This document shows, piece after piece, positions 15,937-22,676 of a stretch of 37,422 bases of DNA (the stretch's first letter is position 1; each line of letters opens with the position of its first letter). A program made the position numbers and the translations under genes. The stretch spans positions 1-37,422 of the forward strand of contig JAINDL010000028.1 in NCBI GenBank assembly GCA_019931245.1. Direction: 5' to 3'. The notes beneath the pieces are model-generated. The model was not told the origin of the DNA, did no database searches, and saw only the letters and a program-made list of their open reading frames with translations. Origin of the DNA: Bryobacteraceae bacterium CoA2 C42. GTDB taxonomy: Bacteria; Acidobacteriota; Terriglobia; Bryobacterales; Bryobacteraceae.

Positions 15937-16999
15937 AGTGATGAAAGCGGCCGTGTACCGTGGGAACAGCCAGGTGGTGGTGGAAGAGATTCCGCGGCCG
16001 GTGGCGGGTCCGGGGGAGCTGGTGGTGCGGGTGGAGAGCTGCGGGATCTGCCACACGGACTTGAAAAAGATTGAGTACGACCTGCTGGCGCCGCCGCGGA
16101 TCTACGGGCACGAGACGGCCGGGGTGGTGGCGGCGGTGGGCGAAGGGGTGACGAAGTTTGGGGTGGGGGACCGGGTGGTGGCGTTTCACCACATTCCGTG
16201 CGGCGCGTGTTTTTACTGCGCGCGGCGGCTGTATGCGCAGTGTCCGGGCTACAAGCGGGTAGGGATTACGGCGGGATTTGAGGCGGCCGGGGGCGGGTTT
16301 GCCGAGTATATCCGGGTGATGGACTGGATTGTCGAGCGTGGCGTGGAGAAGATTCCGGACGGGGTGAGCTTTGATGCGGCGAGCTTTGTCGAGCCGGTGA
16401 ACACCTGCTTGAAGGGGGTTGAGCTGGCGGCGCCGCGGGCGGACGAGTTGGCGATTGTGATGGGTCAGGGGCCGATTGGCCTGATTTTCACGATGATTTT
16501 GAAGCACCGGGGGATCCGGACGCTGGTGACGGACCGGATGGCGGGACGGCGGGCGATGGGCGAGCGGTTTGGGGCGGAGCGGGCGCTGAACCCGGGCGTG
16601 GACGATCTGGCGGCCGAGGCGGCGGCGCGGACGGCGGGCCGGGGGGCGGATGTGGTGTTTGTCGCGGTATCGGCGCCGGGGGTGGTGGAGGAGGCCGTGC
16701 GCGTGACGCGGCCGGGTGCGAAGATAGTACTGTTTGCGCAAACGTCTGACAAAGAGCGCATCGAGTTATCCGGCAAAGACATCTGCATGGGGGAGCGTGT
16801 TCTTCTGGGCTCTTACAGCGCCGATGTGGATTGGCAGAAGGAGTCGGCAGACCTGGTCTTCAGCGGCGCCCTGCCGGTGGAGGAGCTGGTGACGCACCGG
16901 GTTCCGCTCGAGCAGATAATGGACGGTTTTAAGCTGGCGTTGCATCCGACGACAGAATCGCTGAAAATTGTGGTGAAGCCCCAAGGTTACCGCTCGTGA
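15917..16999 (+). CDS. zinc-dependent medium-chain dehydrogenase in the hopanoid operon (first of two)
   Basis: A 360-residue MDR alcohol/polyol dehydrogenase. Catalytic zinc ligands are C45 in GICHTD, H65-E66 in GHETAG and an EP motif near 148; structural zinc ligands are C95, C98, C101 and C109 (C-x2-C-x2-C-x7-C). GQGPIG near 180 is the nucleotide-binding turn. A TTG start at 15917 is chosen because AGGAG at 15906-15910 precedes it by 6 nt; the ATG at 15941 is the alternative and has only a weak site. It overlaps hpnG by 20 nt and the second dehydrogenase by 4 nt. The substrate is unknown; a hopanoid side-chain aldehyde or alcohol is the contextual guess. Confidence 0.85.
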   Translation: MPSANSEVMKAAVYRGNSQVVVEEIPRPVAGPGELVVRVESCGICHTDLKKIEYDLLAPPRIYGHETAGVVAAVGEGVTKFGVGDRVVAFHHIPCGACFYCARRLYAQCPGYKRVGITAGFEAAGGGFAEYIRVMDWIVERGVEKIPDGVSFDAASFVEPVNTCLKGVELAAPRADELAIVMGQGPIGLIFTMILKHRGIRTLVTDRMAGRRAMGERFGAERALNPGVDDLAAEAAARTAGRGADVVFVAVSAPGVVEEAVRVTRPGAKIVLFAQTSDKERIELSGKDICMGERVLLGSYSADVDWQKESADLVFSGALPVEELVTHRVPLEQIMDGFKLALHPTTESLKIVVKPQGYRS

Positions 17000-18039
17000 A
17001 CAATCAGCACATGACGGCCGCTGTTCTCTACGGCAAGGAAGATGTCAAGATCGAGCAGGTAGCGATTCCCCAGCTTGGCCCGGGGGATATTTTGGTTCGC
17101 GTGAAGGCGGCGCTGACCTGCGGCACGGATGTGAAGGTGTTTCGCCGCGGGTATCATGCGCGAATGATCATGCCGCCGGCGCTGTTCGGGCATGAGTTAG
17201 CGGGAGATATCGTGGCTACCGGCGGCGCGGTGACGCGGTTTCGCGTGGGGCAGCGGGTGGTGGCGGCGAACTCGGCTCCCTGTGGCGAGTGTTTTTACTG
17301 TAAGCGGGAGCTAGAGAACCTGTGCGAGGACCTGCTTTTTAACAACGGGGCGTACGCGGAGTACATCCGCATTCCGGGGCGGATTGTCGAGAAGAATCTG
17401 TACGCGGTGCCGGAGTCGGTGGATTACATGGACGCGGCGCTGTCGGAGCCGCTGGCTTGTGTACTGCGCGGGATTGAAGAGAGCAACGTGCGGCGCGGGG
17501 ATACGGTGGTGGTGATCGGGCTGGGTCCGATTGGCCTGATGTTTGTGCGGATGCTGAAGGTGATGGGGGCGCGCGTGATTGCGATGGCGCGGCGGCAGGT
17601 ACAACTCGACGACGCCCGGCGGATGGGGGCGGCGGAGCTGATTTCAACCGTGGAGACGGACGACGTGATTGGCGCCGTGCGGGCCCTGACGGATGGCCGG
17701 GGGGCGGATGTGGTGATTGAGGCCGTGGGTAAGCCGGAGGTTTGGGACCTTTCGGTGCGGCTGCTGCGCAAGGGCGGGACGGTAAACTTTTTTGGCGGCT
17801 GCCCGGCCGAGACGCAGGTTCAACTCGACACTAACCTGTTGCATTACTCCGAGTTGACCTGCAAGGCGAGTTTTCATCATACGCCGCGGCTGATTCAGAA
17901 GGCGCTGCAGGCCGTGACGCGGGGCGAGATTCGCGCGCGCGACTTTGTGGTGGGCGAGGAGCCGCTCCATAAGATCAAGGAAGTCCTGCGGTACCTGATG
18001 AACTCAAGCGGCCGGATGAAGACCGCGATTATTCCTTAA
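16996..18039 (+). CDS. zinc-dependent medium-chain dehydrogenase in the hopanoid operon (second of two)
   Basis: A 347-residue relative of the preceding protein with the same domain order. C42 in TCGTD, H66-E67 in GHELAG and EPLAC near 150 form the catalytic zinc site; C96, C99, C102 and C110 form the structural site; GLGPIG is the NAD(P) turn. The sorbitol/threonine dehydrogenase branch is the closest match in feel. The GTG start at 16996 shares a GTGA overlap with the first dehydrogenase. Its stop is immediately followed by the hpnC GTG. Paralogy and tight coupling suggest consecutive steps or a mixed oligomer. Substrate unknown. Confidence 0.85.
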   Translation: MNNQHMTAAVLYGKEDVKIEQVAIPQLGPGDILVRVKAALTCGTDVKVFRRGYHARMIMPPALFGHELAGDIVATGGAVTRFRVGQRVVAANSAPCGECFYCKRELENLCEDLLFNNGAYAEYIRIPGRIVEKNLYAVPESVDYMDAALSEPLACVLRGIEESNVRRGDTVVVIGLGPIGLMFVRMLKVMGARVIAMARRQVQLDDARRMGAAELISTVETDDVIGAVRALTDGRGADVVIEAVGKPEVWDLSVRLLRKGGTVNFFGGCPAETQVQLDTNLLHYSELTCKASFHHTPRLIQKALQAVTRGEIRARDFVVGEEPLHKIKEVLRYLMNSSGRMKTAIIP

Positions 18040-18939
18040 GTGCCACTGCAGCCCAAAGAGTTTGTAGGCGACGCCGCGGCCATGGGCCGGGTCTGGACTC
18101 CGGCGGAGTCGCTGGCCTACACGCGTTGGCTGGCCACTTCGCACTACGAGAACTTTCACGTGGTGAGTTTTCTGCTGCCCAAGCGGCTTCACCAGGATTT
18201 CTACAACGTCTATGCCTTCTGCCGCTGGGCGGATGATCTGGGCGATGAGATGGGAGATACAGCTGAGAGTCTGCGGCTGCTGGGGTGGTGGCGCGGGGAG
18301 TTGGACCGGATGTACGGTGGGGCGGCGAGCCACCCGGTGTTTGTGGCGCTGGGGCCGACGGTGCGGCGGTATGGCCTCGAACGGCAGACGTTTGCCGACC
18401 TGATCCATGCGTTTGAACAGGACCAGGTGAAGACGCGCTACGCGGACTGGGGCGAGGTTTTCGAATACTGTGTGTACTCGGCCAACCCGGTGGGGCGGTT
18501 GGTTTTGGGGTTATGCGGATACCGGGACGCCGAGCGGTATGCCCTGAGCGATAAGACCTGCACGGCGCTGCAGTTGGCCAACTTCTGGCAGGACGTGACG
18601 GTGGATACGGGCAAGGACCGGGTGTATCTGCCGCTCGATCTGCTGGCGCGGCACGGGGTGAGCGAGGCGGATCTGTTTGCGCGTCGTTTCAGCCCGGGTT
18701 TTGCGCGGGTGATGGAGGAGGCTTGCGGGGTGGCGCGGGGGTTGTTTGTGGAGGGCCTGGCGCTGCCGGGGATGGTGGATCGGCGGTTGGCTCTCGATCT
18801 GCGGTTATTCAGCCACGGGGGGCTGGCGGTGCTCGATAAGATTGAACGGCAGGGATGGGACGTGCTGCGGGAGCGGCCGAAGATCGGGCGGTGGGAGCGG
18901 GTGGGGCTGCTCGTCAAGGCGTTGTGGGCGGCGGCATGA
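18040..18939 (+). CDS. hpnC: HpnC, squalene synthase-like (hydroxysqualene synthase) protein
   Basis: Trans-isoprenyl synthase family protein of 299 residues. In the three-gene bacterial route HpnD makes presqualene diphosphate, HpnC converts it to hydroxysqualene and HpnE reduces that to squalene. Diagnostic are HYENFHVVSFLLPKRL near 35-50, the first acidic motif RWADDLGDE and the second NFWQDVTVDTGKDRVYLP. The GTG at 18040 abuts the preceding stop with no gap and has a poor ribosome site; an ATG at 18082 is possible and would trim 14 residues. The stop overlaps hpnD (ATGA). Confidence 0.9.
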   Translation: MPLQPKEFVGDAAAMGRVWTPAESLAYTRWLATSHYENFHVVSFLLPKRLHQDFYNVYAFCRWADDLGDEMGDTAESLRLLGWWRGELDRMYGGAASHPVFVALGPTVRRYGLERQTFADLIHAFEQDQVKTRYADWGEVFEYCVYSANPVGRLVLGLCGYRDAERYALSDKTCTALQLANFWQDVTVDTGKDRVYLPLDLLARHGVSEADLFARRFSPGFARVMEEACGVARGLFVEGLALPGMVDRRLALDLRLFSHGGLAVLDKIERQGWDVLRERPKIGRWERVGLLVKALWAAA

Positions 18940-19787
18940 CGAAGGCGGTGGAGCAGAGCTATGCTTACTGCCGTGAGGTGGCGCGGAGCCGGGCCAAGAA
19001 CTTTTACTACTCGTTCGTGCTGCTGCGGCGGGAGCAGCGGGATGCTATGTGCGCCGTCTATGCGTTCATGCGGTACTGCGATGACCTGAGTGATGACCTG
19101 GAAGGCACGACGGTGGAGGCGATGGCGGAGTGGCGCGGCGAACTGGAGCGGGCGCTGCGGGGCGAATACGGGGCGCATCCGGTGTGGCCGGCGTTTCATG
19201 ATACGGTCGAGCGGTTCCGGATTCCGCGGCAGTACTTCTTTGACATGATCGACGGGGTATCGAGCGATTTGAGTCCGAAGCCGGTGGAGACGTTTGCGGA
19301 CCTCTATCAGTACTGCTACCGGGTGGCGTCGGTGGTGGGGTTGACGATCATCCACATCTTCGGCTTTGAAGACCCGAAGGCGTTGGTGCTGGCCGAGAAG
19401 TGCGGCATTGCGTTTCAGCTGACCAACATTTTGCGGGATGTGCGGGAGGATGCGGGGTTGGGCCGGGTGTACGTGCCGGCGGAGGATCTGCGGCGGTTTG
19501 GGGTGGACGCGCGGGGGATCGCCTACACGCCGGCGTTTGTGGAGCTGATGCGGTTTGAAGCGGGGCGGGCGCGGGCTTACTATGACGAGGCGCGGCCGTT
19601 GATCGGGATGGTGGAGCGGGGAAGCCGGGCGTCGTTGTGGGCGTTGATTGAGATCTACTCGCGCCTGCTGCAGCGGATTGAAGACCGGCAGTACCGGGTG
19701 CTGGACGGGCGGATCCGGCTGTCGACGTGGGAGAAGGTCTGGCTGGTGCTGGAGGCGGGGACGAAGAAGCTGGCGGGGGCGTTCTAG
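18936..19787 (+). CDS. hpnD: HpnD, presqualene diphosphate synthase
   Basis: Condenses two farnesyl diphosphates to presqualene diphosphate. The 283-residue protein has SRAKNFYYSFVLL near the N-terminus, the first Asp-rich motif CDDLSDD and the second NILRDVREDAGLGRVYVPAEDL, typical of HpnD rather than HpnC. ATG at 18936 is set by the ATGA overlap with hpnC. It is the last gene of the plus-strand operon; the HpnE partner is not here. Its stop overlaps that of the converging argR by 4 bp (CTAG serves both strands), so no terminator separates them. Confidence 0.92.
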   Translation: MTKAVEQSYAYCREVARSRAKNFYYSFVLLRREQRDAMCAVYAFMRYCDDLSDDLEGTTVEAMAEWRGELERALRGEYGAHPVWPAFHDTVERFRIPRQYFFDMIDGVSSDLSPKPVETFADLYQYCYRVASVVGLTIIHIFGFEDPKALVLAEKCGIAFQLTNILRDVREDAGLGRVYVPAEDLRRFGVDARGIAYTPAFVELMRFEAGRARAYYDEARPLIGMVERGSRASLWALIEIYSRLLQRIEDRQYRVLDGRIRLSTWEKVWLVLEAGTKKLAGAF

Positions 19788-20218
19788 GCCGGGCGGAGGA
19801 GGCGGCGTTTGAGGCGGGCGGCGGTACGGAGGTTGGGGGCGATGGCGAGGACGGTATCGTCGCCGGCGATCGTACCGGCCAGTTCGGGCCAGGCGGCGCG
19901 GTCGAGGGCGGCGGCGAGGGTGGAGGCGTGGCCGGGGGGGGTTTTGAGCACGAGCAGGTGCTGGGCTTCGCGGATATCGAGCAGGTACTCGTTGAGGATG
20001 GTGGCGAGGGTGGGGCCGGTGGGCGGGGCGGGGCTATCGAGGCGCTGGTAGCCCTGGGCGGTTTTGGCGAGGCCGAGTTCGCGGATATCGCGGGAGAGGG
20101 TGACCTGCGTGGCGGACACGCCGAGCCGGGCCAGTTTCTGGGCGATCTCTTCCTGCGTGTGGATGGGTTCGCGGGAGATGAGCTTGAGAATCTGGCCCTG
20201 CCGGAATGCTTTGTTCAT
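19784..20218 (-). CDS. argR: arginine repressor ArgR
   Basis: A 144-residue arginine-responsive DNA-binding protein, normally a hexamer. The N-terminal winged helix carries SATQVTLSRDIRELGL at 35-50 (the recognition region) and the C-terminal domain has GTIAGDDTVL at 115-124, whose DD pair binds arginine. It is the last cistron of argF-argH-argR and its ATG overlaps the argH stop (ATGA). Two near-perfect ARG boxes lie upstream of argF, so ArgR very likely represses its own operon. Confidence 0.95.
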   Translation of the reverse strand: MNKAFRQGQILKLISREPIHTQEEIAQKLARLGVSATQVTLSRDIRELGLAKTAQGYQRLDSPAPPTGPTLATILNEYLLDIREAQHLLVLKTPPGHASTLAAALDRAAWPELAGTIAGDDTVLAIAPNLRTAARLKRRLLRPA

Positions 20219-21624
20219 GAGCGGTGGGGGCGGAAGGCGTGGAGGCGTTCGGCGGCCTCGGCGAGGGCCGCCGCGACGGCCGACGGGGCGGTGCCGCCGG
20301 GTACGGAGCGGTTTTGCATGCCGCGGGCCGGGTGGAGAAACTCGGCGAGGGCGGGGGTGAACTCCGGGGCGAAGGCGGCGAGCTCTTCCGGGGTCCAGTC
20401 GAGCGGCTTCTTGCCCTGGTTGAGGGATTCGAGCACGAGGCGGCCGGCGAGCTTGTGGGCCTGGTGGAAGGGGGTGCCGGCGCGGGCGAGGGCTTCGGCG
20501 ATGTCGGTGGCGACGGTCCAGCTCTCTTCGGCCGCGAGGGCGGGGACGGCGGGTTTGAGGGTGACGGTGGCGGTGACTTCGCGGATCATGGCGAGGCAGC
20601 CGGCCAGCTGGTCGGCGGCGAGGAAGAGGGGTTCTTTATCCTCCTGCATGTCGCGGTTGTAGGTCATGGGGGTGCCCTTGACGGTGACGTAAAGGGAGGT
20701 CAGACTGCCGAAGACGCGGCCGGACTTGCCGCGGATGAGTTCGAGCGAGTCGGGATTTTTCTTTTGCGGCATGAGGCTGGAGCCACTGGTGACGCCGTCG
20801 CCGAGCTCCATCCAGCCGAACTCTTCGCTCGAGTAGAGGATCCAATCCTCGGCCAGGCGGGAGAGGTGGAGCATGGCGGTGGAGGCGGCGTAGAGGAAGT
20901 CGAGGGCCCAGTCGCGGTCGCCGGAGACGTCCATGGAGTTGCGGGTGATGCCTTCAAAGCCGAGGTCGGCGGCGATGGCGTGGCGGTCGAAGGGGAAGCC
21001 GGAGCCGGCGAGGGCGCCGCTGCCGAGGGGGCAGAGGTTGACGCGGGCGCGGGCTTGTTGGAGGCGTTCGAGGTCGCGGAGGAACATCTCGAAGTAGGCG
21101 AGGCAGTAGTGGGGCCAGAGGACGGGTTGGGCGCGGCGGAGGTGGGTGTAGCCGGGGATGATGGCGGATTCGTAGCGCCGGGCGAGGGCGAGGAGTTCGT
21201 CGAGGAAGGCGACCAGGAGGGTGGTGGTGGCGTCGATCTGTTCGCGGAGCCAGAGGCGGGTATCGACCGAGACCTGTTCGTTGCGGCTGCGGCCGGTGTG
21301 AATCTTGTCGGCGAGGGCGCCCACTTTGGCTTTGAGCTGGCGGATGACGAGGGTGTGGACGTCTTCGTCGGTGGCGTCTTCGTAGAAAGCGGGGGTGCGG
21401 GCCTCTTCGCGGAGGGCGTCGAAGGCGGCCAGCAGGGTGGCGCACTCTTCGGCCGAGAGGATGCCGACGCGGGCGAGGGCGCGGGCGAAGGCCTGCGAGC
21501 CGCGGATGTCGCAGTCGGCGAGGCGCCGGTCGAAGGAGAGCGATTCGGAGAACTGTTCAAAGTTGGCCGAGGGGCCGGAGGCGAAGCGGCCGCCCCAGAG
21601 TTGGATTTTGTCGGAGTTAGACAT
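20215..21624 (-). CDS. argH: argininosuccinate lyase
   Basis: Splits argininosuccinate to arginine and fumarate, the last step of arginine synthesis. The 469-residue protein begins with WGGRFASGPS, includes HTGRSRNEQVSVDTRLW and the fumarase/aspartase family signature GSSLMPQKKNPDS (around residues 276-290) with the catalytic Ser loop. The ATG at 21624 lies inside the last codons of argF (8-nt overlap) and gives standard length. It forms an operon with argF and argR; argG is not in the window. Confidence 0.96.
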   Translation of the reverse strand: MSNSDKIQLWGGRFASGPSANFEQFSESLSFDRRLADCDIRGSQAFARALARVGILSAEECATLLAAFDALREEARTPAFYEDATDEDVHTLVIRQLKAKVGALADKIHTGRSRNEQVSVDTRLWLREQIDATTTLLVAFLDELLALARRYESAIIPGYTHLRRAQPVLWPHYCLAYFEMFLRDLERLQQARARVNLCPLGSGALAGSGFPFDRHAIAADLGFEGITRNSMDVSGDRDWALDFLYAASTAMLHLSRLAEDWILYSSEEFGWMELGDGVTSGSSLMPQKKNPDSLELIRGKSGRVFGSLTSLYVTVKGTPMTYNRDMQEDKEPLFLAADQLAGCLAMIREVTATVTLKPAVPALAAEESWTVATDIAEALARAGTPFHQAHKLAGRLVLESLNQGKKPLDWTPEELAAFAPEFTPALAEFLHPARGMQNRSVPGGTAPSAVAAALAEAAERLHAFRPHRS

Positions 21625-22534
21625 GAGCGGGTTTCTCGAGCAGGAGGACGAGCAGCGCTTTCTGGGCGTGGAGCCGGTTTTCGGCCTGGTCGAAGACGGC
21701 CGACTGCGGGCTTTCGATGACGTCGGCGGTGACCTCCTGGCCGCGTTTGGCGGGCAGGCAGTGGAGGAAGATGGCTTCGGGGCGGGCGGCGGCGAGCAGG
21801 GGAGCGTTGACCTGGTAGGGGGCGAAGATCTGCTGGCGGGCGAGGGCTTCGGCCTCCTGGCCCATGCTGGCCCAGACGTCGGTATAGACGATGTGGGCGC
21901 CGTCGGCGGCGTGGCGGGGGTCGGGGGTGATGCTGAATTGGACGCCGGCGGCTTCGGCGGCGGCGGTGACGGCGGGCAGGGGGGCGTGGGTGGCGGGGCA
22001 GGCGATGGCGACGTGGATGCCGAGGCGGCCGGCGTTGAGGAGCAGGGAGTGGGCGATGTTGTTGCCATCGCCGATGTAGGCGAGTTTGAGGCCTTGCCAG
22101 CGGCCGAAGCGTTCGTGGATGGTCTGGAGGTCGGCGAGGATCTGGCAGGGGTGGTAGAGATCGCTGAGGGCGTTGACGACGGGGACGCGGGACCAGCGGG
22201 CGAGCTCTTCGATGGTGTCCTGGGAGAAGACGCGGGCGACGATGGCGCTGGTCCAGCGGTCGAGGTTGCGGGCGATATCGGCGAGGGGTTCGCGGTCGCC
22301 GATGGGGCCGATCTGGGTGACGGCGCCGCCGCCGAGCTGCTGGATGGCGAGGTCGAAAGTGAAGCGGGTTCGGAGGGAGGGTTTTTCGAACAGGAGGCTG
22401 AGGTAGCGTCCGGCGAGGGAGTGGGCGAAGGCGGCGGGGTCGCGTTTGAGGTGGGCGGCGAGGTCGAGGAGGCGGACGAGTTCTCGGGTGGTGAGATCGA
22501 GGTCGGTGCGCAGGTGGGGGCTGGCGAGGGGCAT
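21617..22534 (-). CDS. argF: ornithine carbamoyltransferase
   Basis: Makes citrulline from ornithine and carbamoyl phosphate. The 305-residue protein has the carbamoyl-phosphate loop FEKPSLRTR at 49-57 (a KPSLRTR variant of the commoner STRTR form), HPCQ at 128-131, DVWASMGQE near 219 and HCLP at 258-261. HPCQ and the Cys in HCLP favour ornithine rather than aspartate as substrate. The KPSLRTR form is also seen in some acetyl- or succinylornithine enzymes, so those remain a minor alternative. It is the first cistron of argFHR; the ribosome site (GGAG about 15 nt upstream) is weak. Confidence 0.92.
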   Translation of the reverse strand: MPLASPHLRTDLDLTTRELVRLLDLAAHLKRDPAAFAHSLAGRYLSLLFEKPSLRTRFTFDLAIQQLGGGAVTQIGPIGDREPLADIARNLDRWTSAIVARVFSQDTIEELARWSRVPVVNALSDLYHPCQILADLQTIHERFGRWQGLKLAYIGDGNNIAHSLLLNAGRLGIHVAIACPATHAPLPAVTAAAEAAGVQFSITPDPRHAADGAHIVYTDVWASMGQEAEALARQQIFAPYQVNAPLLAAARPEAIFLHCLPAKRGQEVTADVIESPQSAVFDQAENRLHAQKALLVLLLEKPAHV

Positions 22535-22572
22535 GTTGGGGGTTGGCGTCTCCGGGTGACAGGAACAAAGAA

Positions 22573-22598
22573 GGGCACTGAATGATTATTCAGTGCCC
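22573..22598 (-). other. hairpin at the 5' end of the predicted argF mRNA
   Basis: GGGCACTGAAT (22573-22583) and ATTCAGTGCCC (22588-22598) are an 11-bp inverted repeat with a 4-nt loop, followed on the minus strand by TTCTTTG. It contains the first ARG box and starts at the predicted +1. It could stabilise the mRNA, or act as a second terminator for the upstream mcp gene. Confidence 0.6.
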
Positions 22599-22612
22599 TG
22601 TATGATTATACA
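22579..22612. promoter_or_regulatory. tandem ARG boxes (ArgR operator)
   Basis: TGAATGATTATTCA (22579-22592) and TGTATGATTATACA (22599-22612) are both perfect 5-bp-arm palindromes around GATT, with centres 20 bp apart, close to two helical turns. They match the known ARG-box form (TGAAT-N4-ATTCA) and precede the argF operon that encodes ArgR. The second box contains the -10 element. Confidence 0.88.
22605..22610 (-). promoter_or_regulatory. -10 element of the argFHR promoter
   Basis: The minus strand reads TATAAT from 22610 to 22605, inside the second ARG box, so bound ArgR would block RNA polymerase. Transcription would begin near 22598. No good -35 is visible because that position falls in the preceding terminator hairpin. 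Confidence 0.6.
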
Positions 22613-22622
22613 GAAAAGGAAA

Positions 22623-22648
22623 GCCCGGCTGCGGGTGGGCAGCCGGGC
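22623..22648 (-). terminator. Rho-independent terminator of mcp
   Basis: On the minus strand GCCCGGCTGC pairs with GCAGCCGGGC across a 6-nt loop, and TTTCCTTTTC follows directly. It lies 28 bp past the mcp stop and just before the argF promoter. Confidence 0.85.
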
Positions 22649-22676
22649 GGAGCGGTGCAGAGGTGTTGCGATCGGG

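Noticed and set aside
21764-21790. ArgF being a second aspartate carbamoyltransferase
   Set aside because: HPCQ and HCLP with Cys, and the argH/argR context with ARG boxes, indicate ornithine as substrate.
20215-22578. 787-residue single protein covering argF and argH
   Set aside because: The N-terminal 318 codons are an out-of-frame Pro/Ser/Thr-rich shadow of argF; ArgH homology begins at the ATG at 21624.
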